From Odontocerum albicorne (Eukaryota; Arthropoda; Insecta; Trichoptera; Odontoceridae), in the NCBI GenBank assembly GCA_949825065.1, contig OX463854.1, positions 11,817,112 through 11,881,111 on the forward strand: 64,000 bases of DNA, given 5' to 3'. Below the pieces are notes generated by a model, which saw only the letters and a program-made list of their open reading frames with translations, was not told the origin of the DNA and made no database searches. How positions within the stretch are numbered: position 1 is the first letter of the stretch; the number at the start of each line of letters is the position of its first letter. The position numbers were made by a program, and so were the translations under genes. This document shows, in pieces, positions 9,988-21,095 of this stretch.

Positions 9988-10180
9988 TGACAACTTCCGT
10001 GGCCCAGAAAGTATGACATTTTTGTCTTTCAGCCTGGAGGTTACAGGTTCGCTCTCTGTTGTCGGTTTAATCCTATTTTTTTTAAGTATTTCGTTCTGGT
10101 TTTCACTAAAGGTATCTTTAAGAGTTTTCTGGTTGGCTGGAAGAGATTTGCATATGGCATTGAAACTACGTGATTGTAGT
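9988..10180 (+). repeat. SINE, family A
   Basis: The head GACAACTTCCGTGGCCC and the body GGTTTTCACTAAAGG, then TCTGGTTGGCTGGAAGAGAT and GCATATGGCAT follow the family order. The B-box region is diverged and the poly-AATACAATA tail is missing. A 103-codon open frame here is simply translated SINE. Confidence 0.65.
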
Positions 10181-10289
10181 GTACATAACGAAAGTGTAAT
10201 GCCACACAATATAAAAAAAATAGAACAACGTAATGCTGTTTAAATAGTTTAAACGTCACTGGTAATCTATAATAACAAATATTCATACC

Positions 10290-11770
10290 ATCACACTATC
10301 TCCCTGATTGTGGTAGGTAGATAGGTCAAAACGTCAAATTTCGTACCTCGACACATATCCTTCGCGTCTTCTACATCTATACCTGTTTTCCAATAACTCC
10401 TACGATTTTTCAAAATATCATTTAGTTGGCTCAATTATACTTTCGCACTATATATTTGCATATTCCCACTACATATTTGTTTTGTTAGTATTTCTTCATT
10501 AATTTATTCTACATGCCAAACTTACATCAGATTACTCTTCTTCATCTTACTCAACACATCTGCCTTAAGTTCACATTCACCCCTTATCACTTCATTTTGA
10601 ATTCTATAATGCATTGTCACTCCGTGTATTCTTCTCATTGCAAGCATTTTCAAAACATAAACATGGCTCTTATCAGACTTTTTCCACATCCAATTTTCGT
10701 TTATAACTTGTACATCAAAGTTTGCACCAAAAACACTGTCTAATCTTAATACTGTCTTTTTCGAATATAACATATATGTTATGTTTTAGTACCCTATTTT
10801 CGAATATAACATATGTTATGTTCAAGTACCCTTTTGATTTTGTTCTTCATCGTTACTTGTATTTCGATATCTCTCTTAAATCTTTTTTTTTGAAAATACT
10901 ATCTAAATAGTAGAACTCTTCGGCTTACTCAAATTTTTCATTATTCGCCCTTTTGTCGTATTTACTTTTAATTTACACTTTTCTAACACACCATTACTTT
11001 TGATTCCACAACATTCATCTCACATCTTTCTCTTTACATCTCTATCACAATTTACTTATCAAACTCATCTTTACTCTTCTTCTCCAACACTACCATGCTA
11101 TCGACATGCATTTCCGTCCGACATTTTTATGCTCTCGATTGACCTCTGTAGTTTATTTACGCCTGCATCTTTGTAGATATTAAACAACCACGGTGACATA
11201 ACACATCTAACCTTCAACCTTTTAGAAATATAAAATCCTCAGTCAAGGCACCGTTCATATTAATAGACGTTTTACATTCGGCGTATAATGACGCAATACT
11301 ACGTAGTCATATACATTCATCACCATCAATATTTTCTATAGGTCGCTTCTTATCACGATGTATAATAGTTAACTATTTCACGCACATCGTAACTTTTTTT
11401 GCCATATATTTTACCAAAAGCATACGCAAAGAAAAAATCTGATCTACGCATCCTCTTCCAGATAAAAACGGTACCTTGAGTATCCCAAACTGTCTTTTTT
11501 CTCACGTTTTCAATAATAATTTTCTGTACAGTTTATTTATTACACTCAGCAAACTGATGGACCTATAACTTACACACTCCATTTTAGTAATCTTACTTTT
11601 ATATAACGGTACTATAATTGCAATCCTGCAGTCTTTCAACGTGTTGTCAGATTCCCAACGTTTGTTGAAAAATTATCTCAGCCACTCGATCATTCGTTCA
11701 CTTCAACTTTATTAGCTTTTTGCTCACTTCATTAAAACTTAACGCATTTTTCATACCTTTTACAGCTAAT
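10290..11770 (-). pseudogene. LINE, family T, longest copy (RT palm to tail)
   Basis: The minus strand, with many frameshifts and stops, gives VRCVMSPWLFNIYKDAGVN near 11.2 kb (the RT motif before the catalytic box). EFYYLDSIFKKK follows near 10.9 kb, then NENWMWKKSDKSHVYVLKML and RRIHGVTMHYRIQNEVI with RGECELKADVLSKMKKS near 10.52-10.77 kb. The 3' tail extends to about 10.29 kb. This copy defines the family whose tails recur across the window. I do not assign a clade. Confidence 0.75.
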
Positions 11771-12003
11771 AAACACAGATGAAGTAAATAAAGCGGAGTA
11801 TTGTATTTAAATCTATTAAGATATCTGGAATTCTGCTTTATAAGAAAAATCTACCCTTCGAATACGAGTAAGAAATAAAAATTTCAGCCCATTGGCATGA
11901 TGAAAAAAAAAACATAATTGTGAAAAATAATAAACATCGCAACAAAGAATTACGATAAAATTCCAGATCTCGATTTATGACAGAGAAAAGAAGAAGGTGA
12001 AAT

Positions 12004-12014
12004 TCCTACCTTGA
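12004..12014 (-). other. 5' splice site of guanylyl cyclase exon 1
   Basis: On the minus strand the exon ends TCAAG and the intron begins GTAGGAATT. A stop codon (TAG) would follow if the site were not used, which agrees with splicing here. No acceptor and following exon could be found to the left, so the intron is probably longer than 12 kb. Confidence 0.65.
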
Positions 12015-12743
12015 TTGAACTTTTTCCAGTCTTACTCTATGTACAGCAAGAAACTTTTCGTTGATCTCTTCTAAAGCCATGTCAATAGCCGGTCCACAAC
12101 GTTCCAGATCAAAAGGTGAGTCTAGATATGATGCCATTAGAACACCAACTTTGTAGTAAATGAAAGAGTCATCATTATTATCTGATCTGTTCTTTCTACT
12201 TAGTATCTTCGTATCATTTCCAATATTCCTCTTAATATATTCTCCAGTTGAATCATTCTTAAAAGATTCTTTAGAAGGTTTGAATTTTCTTTTTTTTAAA
12301 TCTTTACTTTCAGAAAAAGTATTATTGAAGTCTAGAATGTTTCCAGTCCCAAGTTTGAAGTCGGATGAGTTTAAATAGACAATGAGGTCGCTTTTATTTC
12401 TCTTTACGAAACCATTTGGCTTTTCTTTCGCACTGTCGTTCGTTTTTGTTTTTGTTTCCACAAAGTTTTCAATTACAGAAGTTTCAGAATTGAAAATATT
12501 CGACGTCTGATTAAATTCACGGTCGGTGGAACTTTCATTTATTGCTATTTTTATTTCGTTTCTTTCATTTGAAATATATCGCTTGGTCGTCCCAGCTGCT
12601 ACAATTTCTCCTTTGATGGTCGTTTCTAGATTTTCACTTGAGACATTTACATTTTGATTTAAAGGATGCCCACAAATATGCCTTTGAGAAAATATATTTA
12701 GAATAAATAGAATATTCAGTAGTTTCTTCGCAGGTATATCCAT
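12010..12743 (-). CDS. Receptor-type guanylyl cyclase (natriuretic-peptide-receptor-like), first coding exon
   Basis: From the chosen ATG (12743-12741) the protein begins MDIPAKKLLNILFILNIF, a signal peptide with a charged start and hydrophobic core. A 165-residue Asn/Ser/Thr/Lys-rich linker with several N-glycosylation sequons (NQTS, NSSD, NNTF, NDST) follows. From about residue 194 it reads YKVGVLMASYLDSPFDLERC and GPAIDMALEEINEKFL. That is the start of the ANF-receptor ligand-binding domain of membrane guanylyl cyclases, which make cGMP when a peptide binds outside the cell. The frame ends at CAAG|GTAGGA, a good splice donor (phase 2). Kinase-homology and cyclase domains are not in the window. 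An earlier ATG at 12794 would add 17 residues before the signal peptide. Which cyclase paralogue it is remains open. Confidence 0.75.
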
Positions 12744-12812
12744 AAATAAATTGATATCTCGACTTTTTACTAAGGAATATTCCCTTTTATACATAATGTA
12801 TTTTTTTAACAA

Positions 12813-13400
12813 AATACTGTATAAGGTGTTACAATTTTAACTAAAAAATATTTTAATTAATTTTTCGTCATTGTTGCTTGTAATACATTAATTTAAAAAA
12901 ACACGCAATATTTTTGTGAAACATGATTTTCAATTTTGTCAAATAATTTAAAAACAAAAATTCCACGATGTGACTCATTCACTACTCAAAAAATATCAAA
13001 AGTTTTAATTCACAAATAAATAATACAAAAATTAATGAATTTCGTTTAATAACTCTTAACAAACTTATAAAAAACACCTTTGTTATCGTTATGTTTAACG
13101 TAATTAACGCTTTGGTAAATACAACACAGTAAGAACAAACAATAATAGAAAAACACTAGCTTCGCGATCTTCACGGGGATGAAAATTGTATTGGCAAAAG
13201 CACGTCCTCTCGTCTCAGAAAACAGGTTGCGACTGAATACAATGGAGCCAGATGAGAAGGCTTCTAAGGAGATGGGAGGAAAACTGAAAACGACCCGTGC
13301 CGGGTCTGCTCAGTGAAATGGTGCGCTTGGCGGGAAAATGGAGCGACAACAAAAGAGATAAATCGATGTGTTACCGAGAGATAAAAAATACAAGAAAAAC
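12813..13400 (-). promoter_or_regulatory. Candidate promoter or 5' leader of the guanylyl cyclase gene
   Basis: The first 330 bases upstream of the exon are AT-rich. A block at about 13150-13350 is clearly richer in G and C than its surroundings and lacks repeats. It contains TTGGCGGGAAAA (13327-13338), which matches the E2F-type consensus, and CAGTG/TCAG-type initiator-like words. Position upstream of a signal-peptide exon is the main argument. Transcription start and any non-coding first exon cannot be located from sequence alone. Confidence 0.3.
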
Positions 13401-13535
13401 ACCGTTTTTTATTTAATCAATAGGTCATTTCATTTTCATACTGAAACGATAATTTAAAGCTTAGATTTTTTTATGTGTTCTTGTTATTCTGAAAAAATAC
13501 ATCTACAGAAAGATGAAGAAAGAAGATAATCGCTG

Positions 13536-13803
13536 TTTTCAAATTGAATAGTGTATTTGATTTTATATAATACTTTTATAAAATCAAATATAGTAATTTT
13601 AACTAAAATAATATAAAGCTTACATTTTCAAATTGAATAGTGTATTTGATTTTATATAATACTTTTATAAAATCAAATATAGTAATTTTAACTAATAATA
13701 TATAAAGCTTACATTTTCAAATTGAATAGTGTATTTGATTTTATATAATACTTTTATAAAATCAAAATAGTAATTTTAACTAAAATAATATAAAGCTTAC
13801 ATT
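13536..13803. repeat. 89-bp tandem array, three copies with a palindromic core
   Basis: TTTTC starts recur at 13536, 13625 and 13714, exactly 89 apart, and copies are almost identical. Each unit holds the inverted repeat ATTTGATTTTATA / TATAAAATCAAAT around a 10-nt spacer, and a TATAAAGCTTACATTT end. Confidence 0.9.
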
Positions 13804-15214
13804 TTTGTTTTTTCAAAAAACATACAAAAAATGAACAGAAAGATAAAAAAATACAAGAAAACGGCCGTTTTTTATTGAATCAATAGTACATCTGATTTTT
13901 ATATTTAAATGATAATTTAAAGATTAGATTTATTTATTATTTTATTTTATTTTCAGACAATATACGAGTATGTTACAACCTATGTACCTTACGAACATTT
14001 ACAAATTAAAGAAACTAAAAATGTAAAAATATAACAACGCTTAAACATACCTGTTACTTGTCCCTTTTCTCTAAATTCTTCACGTTCCTATCTTGTACTA
14101 TTTTTTTTCTCCCTTAGTCTTCTTAAATCTAGTGTAAATCAATTATGTATAATAATTTAACTTTTATTCCATAGGCTCACATAATAAAATCTGATAACCT
14201 TATTTCATACGTTTCGTATCCAGTTCAGATCATCATCTTTATAGGATGAAATGCTTAATTAACTTATCCAGTTTCACATATTAGGTTCTTATCCATTTAT
14301 TTAAATATTTCACTTACGTTTCCTACACCATTTTTTTTCATTCTCAGTTTTGATAAGTCTATTGAAATGTAACAATGGGGTGCCGAATTCAATAAAGGCA
14401 AAAGGAGGAAAACAATTTAGGCAGTCGATCAGAGCGTGGTTGTTATTGCGACAGGAGTTTGAATACTTGGGCTTGCAAGAGGAATGACTTATAGCAAAGC
14501 TTTGTGTAAATTCTTCAGTGTGGTGTTTTTTTTTATGATTATGTGCGGTATATTGTGGGATGAACGTTTTTAGTCAGTTTGGAGGGATGCAGTGTGAGGG
14601 GTTTGATTCGCGTGATGTATACATATGGAATCGAGTGTCATTGTTTGTCAGGTTAATGAGAATGTGTATAATAAAAAATAAAAATTTGTATAATAAAAAA
14701 TAGGAAAGAAATATCGATTAGTTTTTTCATATTATATGTCCTCGGTGAGATACAGGCAAAGTCTAGTTTACTGGGGACAATACAAATGAAAGGCAACACA
14801 CCCAGGTCCATTAATATTGTGTCCAAATTAAATGTTGTTTTTCGCAAATTGTTTGTATTTCTTGTCATGTGTTAATAAAATAAATTTAAAATAAAAGTAA
14901 ACAATTTTTTCGCAAATTGTGTGTATTTCTCGTCATATGTAAACAAAATAAATTTTTAAATAATAAACAAGTTTTTATTCTATATTTGTATAGTATAAAA
15001 TTTAATAACACGATTCAACCTGTTTCATATACCTATTTCTCATTATTTTCTCTGAATATTTTCCTCTTGTAGTTTTAAAAAAAATATTTAATGAAATAAT
15101 ATTACTGGCTTTTATCCTTTATTTGTTTTTCTCTTTTTTTAAAGCTTGTAACATTTCCCTAATAAATAAATACATCTTTACTATATTTTTGACTGAGTTT
15201 GACAGAACACATTC
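13804..15214. other. AT-rich, no gene; one local duplication
   Basis: A block of about 54 bases starting TTTTTCGCAAATTGT (near 14835) is repeated with changes at about 14905. Nothing else is recognised. Confidence 0.4.
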
Positions 15215-15280
15215 TGAGAACCCATAAATCTAGGTCATCAAAACCTTGGTAGTTTGATGACTTGGATTTGTGGGTTCTCA
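15215..15280 (+). other. 28-bp RNA hairpin candidate
   Basis: The arm 15215-15242 (beginning TGAGAACCCATAAATC) pairs without a gap with 15253-15280 over a 10-nt loop. The only non-Watson-Crick positions are three G-U wobbles if the plus strand is transcribed. No coding function is visible. Confidence 0.6.
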
Positions 15281-15547
15281 ACACGCGTTCGAGAATTATT
15301 TGACCCTGGCAGTGTCCAAGAACTAAAAGAGTGGACAGCGTGAGAATTGAAACAGTGTGTTTGGATATTGCTAACTGATACATTAGCGCTCAGGATAGAG
15401 GTTCCTGAGGGCACATCGTGTCGTTTCTAGATCTTGATTGTTTGTAATCCCATACGAAGTAAACAGGGAGTGGTAAGATTAATTTGAAATTATGGTCAAT
15501 TTTGGTTTAGAGTTTTTTTCTGTCAACATTGAGTAAAATGCATTACT

Positions 15548-15640
15548 GATGACCACTGTGGTTAAGTTGGTAAGACGCTTGACTTCCACCCGGGAGTTCT
15601 TGGTAGATTCCCGATATTACAAAAAATAAATACAACTGGC
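15548..15640 (+). repeat. SINE head, family B type
   Basis: GATGACCACTGTGGTTAAG, then GGTAAGACGCTTGACTTCC and a B-box-like GGTAGATTCCCGAT are present, followed directly by an A-rich end. The wording CGGGAGTT is shared with the copy at 29.0 kb rather than with family A. Confidence 0.6.
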
Positions 15641-15999
15641 AGCAAAACTTTCATTCTTTATTTGTGAAGGGATTCTAATAAAAACTTAGTTCGTTTGGTA
15701 AACATGCACTAGACATGTTATTAGAGCGTTGTAACTTCTTTGCGTATGATATTATTCATTGCGATTGTAAACAATAAGTTTCGTGCATGTTCTTAACCCG
15801 AAGGCTTTATTAATTGGGCCGTAAACAAAATTGTCTTTACGCTATGCTCTTCAATAAGTCTGATACACCAATTTAGATACGTTAAAAAATGCTATACCAA
15901 TGAATTAATAAAGAATTCACTACCCTTAAAAATATGTTTCCATATGTACTTTTTTATCCAATTTCACTAAACACTCCAAAGACGATGATCACTTTCTTG
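15641..15999. other. Unassigned AT-rich stretch
   Basis: No open frame or repeat similarity is visible. Confidence 0.4.
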
Positions 16000-16035
16000 A
16001 AATTCTTTAAAATTAAATGGTTTAAATTATAATAT

Positions 16036-16300
16036 GTTCACGTAAAGAAAAACCTACTATTTGTTCAATGTTTAATGTTTAAAATGAATTAGGTTATCAT
16101 ATGTTCACGTCAAGAGAAACCTACTATTTGTTCAATGTTTAATGTTTAAAATGAATTAAGTTATCATATGTTCACTTAAAAAAAAACCTACTACTTGTTC
16201 AATGTTTAATGTTTTAAATTAATTAGGTTATAATATGTTCATGTAAAGAAAAACCGTCGATTTGTTCAATGTTTTAAATACATTAGCTTGAAGCTGTTTA
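16036..16300 (+). repeat. 67-bp sub-array, four copies
   Basis: GTTCACGTAAAG-like starts lie at 16036, 16103, 16170 and 16237, exactly 67 apart. The unit corresponds to the GTCCATGTAAAG to TTCAATATCACT half of the larger satellite unit. Confidence 0.9.
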
Positions 16301-16639
16301 CTAACATTTACTAAACCTTATCAAATAATAATGTTCAGTCATTGTTAGTAATTAGCTCCAAAGAATAATCTTCATCATTATCCGTAAACTAAATGTTATT
16401 TATAATATTTCCTTCAAATGGAGTGGATTTTTTCACGGATCACTGTTATTTAAACTAAACAGATAAGAAAAATAAGTAATCATCATCAAGCTATCCATAA
16501 ATATGAGGAAATCTTAATTATAATATGTATGATTTACAGGGAACTTTTCTTGGATCACTGTAATTTAAACTAAACAGATCAAAAGCACGAGTCACTATCA
16601 TCACGATATCTATAAAAGTGATAACATTTATTATACTAT

Positions 16640-17212
16640 TGTAGGGAGTACCCACGTCCCTAAATATTGTCAACATGCAGGGTCAACGACCGATGAATCA
16701 ACCTCTGGATATGTACAATTGTCACATACCAGAACGTCAACACTGTTTACACGAAAATAATATTTACATCGCATTCCAAGGTAGAAAGAGAACATATCAC
16801 GCCGTCTCGCCGTTTCGACAATAAATATCCTACCCACTGTATTATCCGCAGCGCTTGCGACCACCTCAGCACGCGCAGGAGTGAGATCGAGATATACCGC
16901 GGACGCAGTCACGCGTCCCGTTCTGAAATTCTATATATACCTACTTATCGATGAATAAAGGCACTTGTTATTATTCACTTGACCATTCATCGCTGTTTAC
17001 TATTTATTGATTATTCACTCTCACTTCCCGCATTCCTGAATCGACGTATTTTATTTTAAATACAAAACAAATCAAAATCATCACGACGTATCAAATTAAG
17101 CATCCCGCTAAATTGATGACTCCGAACGAAAAGGAACACAGAATTCGACTAAAGCAAATACAGAGATGTCAACATCAACATCATCAGCACGTCCTACTAG
17201 GACACACGCTAA
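16640..17212 (+). mobile_element. 573-bp insertion in the satellite, probably a solo LTR
   Basis: The satellite is interrupted by a GC-richer block flanked by ACTAT on both sides (16635-16639 and 17213-17217). Removing the block plus one ACTAT restores alignment with the next satellite unit. It starts TGTAGGGAGTACCC. A TATATATA box lies near 16930, and an AATAAA polyadenylation signal near 16954, so the order U3-R-U5 is plausible. The right end is CTAA rather than the expected CA. Element superfamily is not determined. The 80-codon antisense frame inside is not recognised. Confidence 0.5.
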
Positions 17213-17689
17213 ACTATCATATATATGCTTTACAATGAACTATTTCTTGAATCACAGTTATTTAAACTAAACATGTCAAAATAATGACTCACTATCATCA
17301 CGATATTTATAAAAATGACAATATTCATTATAATATATATGCTTTAAAGTGAACTATTTCTTGGATCAATGTTATTTAAACCAAATGATTTAGAATAATA
17401 TGTCATCATCACCATAAAATATATGAACAATAAATCATTCAAATTATAACATATTCAAGTAAGGGAATTTTTCTTGGATGAATAGTTTTAGACGGCTCCA
17501 AAGAATAAGCAAGAATCATTATCATTATCACGATATCATTCCTATTAAAATTTGTTCGTAATTAAGTGGTTTTTTTTGGATGTATGCCACTTAAGGTTTA
17601 AAAAGAGTTATCATCACCCATCCGTAAAAAATAAGTCCGACATATTGTAAAAAGCCCATGTTAAGATAACTCGTTCTAAGTTTAATGTC

Positions 17690-17995
17690 ATAAAATTGCT
17701 TCGAAGAATGAGATATTACCATCATCATAAAACTGCTTCCAAGAATGAGATATTACCATCATCATAAAACTGCTTCCAAAATGAGATATTACCATCATCA
17801 TAAAACTGCTTCCAAGAATGAGATATTACCATCATCATAAAACTGCTTCCAAGAATGAGATATTACCATCATCATAAAACTGCTTTCAAAAATGAGGTAT
17901 TACCATCATCGTAAAACTGCTTCCAAGAATGAGATATTACCATCATCATAAAACTGCTTCCAAGAATGAGATATTACCATCATCATAAAATCCGT
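17690..17995 (+). repeat. 37-bp sub-array, about eight copies
   Basis: AAAACTGCTTCCAAGAATGA followed by GATATTACCATCATCAT is repeated with a 37-base period. One copy has lost two bases and one has a G for A. It is the other half (CTGCTAC to CATCATCAT) of the satellite unit. Confidence 0.92.
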
Positions 17996-19450
17996 AATAA
18001 AATGTTTTTTAAACATCCATGTCGAGAGAATTAGCTCTTAGTTCAATGCGATTAAACTGTTTTAAAAAATAAAGCATCATCATCACCATGAAATCCTTGA
18101 AATACTCGTAGAATTAGTCAAATTGTAAAATGTCCATTTAATAAAACTTGTTATCTGCCCATTCTTACCTAACTGCTATAAATAATAAGATATCATCATC
18201 ACCATCACCATGAAATCTGTACAATGTACATAATTCAAAATATAACATGTCAGTGCTTGCTTTTAGTTCAACGTCACTAAAATGCTCCAAACAAAAAAAT
18301 GTCTAGCATCACGAAATTCGCAAAAATTACATAATTAAATTAATAATAGTCCCATAAAAAGAGACATTGTTCAAAGTTCACTAAATTGCTTTACATAAAT
18401 AAAATGTCATCATCATCATGAAATTCGTAAAAATTACATATAAAATGTACATGTAAAGAAAGCTCGTCCATACATCAATATCACTAACTGCTACAAATAA
18501 AAAATATCATCATCGTGAAATTCGCAAAAATGATACATTTCAATCGATAAAATGTCCATGTAAAGAAATATCATCCATAAATCAATATCACTAACTGCTA
18601 CAAATTAAAAATATCATAATCATGATATTCTTAAAAATGATACAATTCCATATATAAAATGTCCATATAAAGAAAGATCATCCCAACATCAATATCACTG
18701 CTCCAAATAAAAATATATTGTCATCATGAAATTTGTAAAAAATGCATAATTCTAACTTTAAACTGTTGATACAAAGAAAGTTCGTCTTGTGATAACTGCT
18801 ACAATTAAAAAAAAATTTATCATGAAATTTGTTCAAATGACATAATTCAAACATTAAACTGTTCATGTAAAAAAAGCTCGTCTTAAGCTTAATATCACCA
18901 ACTGCTACAAATAAAAATATATTATCATTATGAAATTTGTAAAAATGATATAATTCGAATTTAAAACTGTCCATTTAAAGAAAACTCATCACTAACTGCT
19001 ACAAATAAAAAAATTTCAACATGAATTTAGTAAAAAAATCATAATTCACGCTATAAAATAAAATGTAAATGGATAAAAAGCTCATCGTTAGATCAATATC
19101 AATTGATTGCTACAAAAAGCTCGTCGTTAGCTCAATATCACTTTATTGATAGAAATAAAATCATAACCATTTTATGAAATTCGCAGAAATTACATAATTG
19201 AAACTATAATGTGTCACGAATTCATAATTTAACTGCTCCAAATAAAAAAAATGGCATCATCTTGAAATTCGTAGAAATTACACAACACAAATTATAAAAT
19301 ATTCATGTAAATATTGCTAGTTCCTAGTTCAATATTTCTTTAGTTATTACAATAATTAAATGTCATCATAATATTCGTAAAACACGTAAGTTATTTTATT
19401 CAAATTACAAAATATCTATTTAAAGTGAACTTTTTCATAAAAATGTCTGT

Positions 19451-19779
19451 GAAATATTATAAAAAATATTTTCGTTTAAATGAAAAAATATTTAACCCTT
19501 TTTATTTGAAGCCATCAACTCGATTGAATCCTGACTGGACTTAAGGCTGGTATATAAGGTTATACTCGTAGAGAGCAGTAAGGGTATACTCGTAGAAAAC
19601 AGGGTAGATACGATTCAGTAACGAAGGGTTTTCGCACCATTATTTTTTACGTGTTGCTTGCGCTCCCCTTTTGACCCTTCATTTTAAGAGCAAAGAGAAT
19701 GATAAAGATATTCTCGAAGTATTTTTAAACTTTTATATTAGTCTATAGTTAACTATTTTTTTATTTAAATTTTATTAAC
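19451..19779. other. Unassigned, with a short duplicated phrase
   Basis: GGTATACTCGTAGA-type wording occurs twice 24 bases apart near 19563 and 19587. Nothing else is recognised. Confidence 0.4.
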
Positions 19780-20470
19780 ATGCATACACATCATCACGCC
19801 GTGTTTCTTGCGGGGTAGGCAGCGAGAATATATTACTAAACTTTTCTATGCAAGTACACAACTTTTGCCTCCCCCACGTGCATATATCTTGTCATTCACT
19901 TCAATTTATTTTAAAATATTGTCCTATTGATCCAGCCATGGTTTCTTCAGTCTGTATCTATTATGCACACATTATACTTCTGACTTGTACGAGTATATTC
20001 GCGTAGTCAATCATTCTATCTATATGTTCAGACCTCTTAAAGCTCTTTTTTTCATCTTACTAAAAACATCAATTTTATCCATACATTCATTTCTGGTGAC
20101 CTCGTTTCGTCTTCTTTTACATTGACAATCCAAATATTTGTCTTAATACATGTATCTACACATCTTATTTTCACTCTTTTCTATTAAATCCACATTTTAC
20201 ACACGTTTATACAAAATTTAATTTGATTTGTTTCTTTCAATTTCGTTGTAAACAGTCCAACCCGCCGGATTTATTTTCATGTGTTTCTTTCTTTCAATTG
20301 ACCAGAAATATAAAATAACAATATTTCAAGAATCATTGACCATTCATTTTCACGTTTAAAAGAGAAATAAAAACATATTGTATTAACCATAATCTCCTCA
20401 TTTTTCTTTGTTTTCCTTCTTTATCCTTTATTTTCTTCTAGTCTTACCATTAATGTTTAGAGATTTGATT
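19780..20470 (-). pseudogene. LINE tail, family T, decayed
   Basis: The plus strand carries the antisense landmarks in order: ATCATCACGCCGTGT, GGGGTAGGCAG, TTTGCCTC, TCCAGCCATGG, CAGACCTCTTAAAGCTC and CATCTTACTAAAAACATC. Coding frames on the minus strand are broken throughout. Confidence 0.65.
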
Positions 20471-20654
20471 TTTTTTAAATGAATTAATATTTTTTTTAAT
20501 CTATAATATATTAAAACAACTAAACGTATCCAAGATAACTGATTGGTTGAAAGAAATTGCTGTAAGTAATAAGTCTACCAGATACACGATATATAATATA
20601 ACCACAAACACAATAAATAAATATATGTAGGTGTTCAAGAGATTTTAAATGCAA

Positions 20655-20715
20655 GATAGACTGGAACTCTTTTTAGTAAAATTGGGTACCAACTAGTAGT
20701 AGAACTTGTGAGGCC
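20655..20715 (-). repeat. SINE fragment, family A
   Basis: AGACTGGAACTCTTTTTAG and AATTGGGTACCAAC match the antisense middle of family A. Head and tail are missing. Confidence 0.45.
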
Positions 20716-20884
20716 CGGTTCGTCGGTGTAAACTCTGTCGGTGTAAACCCATGTCTTACCAACATCTTTATGTTCTCTCGGAGGATTTCTTACTCAGTCA
20801 AATGTTCAGGTTTCTCATCCATGACGAAACTTTAGAAGTATACTCCAGTCCTTCAAATAATGAATATATTGAACCTTCCTCCAC

Positions 20885-21095
20885 GAAGTTATCGATAGTC
20901 TGAACCATTCCACACGAACTAAACGGGGAATCTATAAATCCCAAAATGTGCAATCTTGGTCCCACCTAAGACGATTGAGATTTACAAAAATAATACAGAA
21001 GATAGTCTGAATCATTCTACATGAGTAAAACGAGGAATCGAGAAAACCCCAAATGTGCACTGCAACCGTGGTCTCATCTAAGGTGATTTAGGTTT
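20885..21095. repeat. Tandem duplication, unit about 115 bp, two copies
   Basis: GATAGTCTGAACCATTC to GATTGAGATTT is repeated as GATAGTCTGAATCATTC to GATTTAGGTTT with moderate divergence. Confidence 0.75.

Larger units (their letters stand above)
16000..19450 (+). repeat. Satellite array, unit about 95-115 bp, degenerate
   Basis: Units follow the order ATGTCCATGTAAAGAAAGCT, CTTAGTTCAATATCACT, AACTGCTACAAATAAAAA, ATCATCATCATGAAATTCG and TAAAAATTACATAATTC. Successive AACTGCTAC starts near 18174, 18282, 18386, 18487, 18591, 18698, 18793, 18899 and 18994 show the period. Divergence is considerable and there is no long open frame. Two sub-arrays and one inserted element lie inside it. Confidence 0.85.

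Noticed and set aside
9932..10243. A 103-codon plus-strand open frame
   Set aside because: It reads across a SINE copy.
16670..16912. An 80-codon minus-strand frame in the LTR-like insert
   Set aside because: Open because the insert is GC-richer; no similarity to gag, pol or host proteins.
18678..18974. A 98-codon minus-strand frame with three internal repeats
   Set aside because: It is the translated satellite; the periodicity equals the DNA unit and there is no coding signal.
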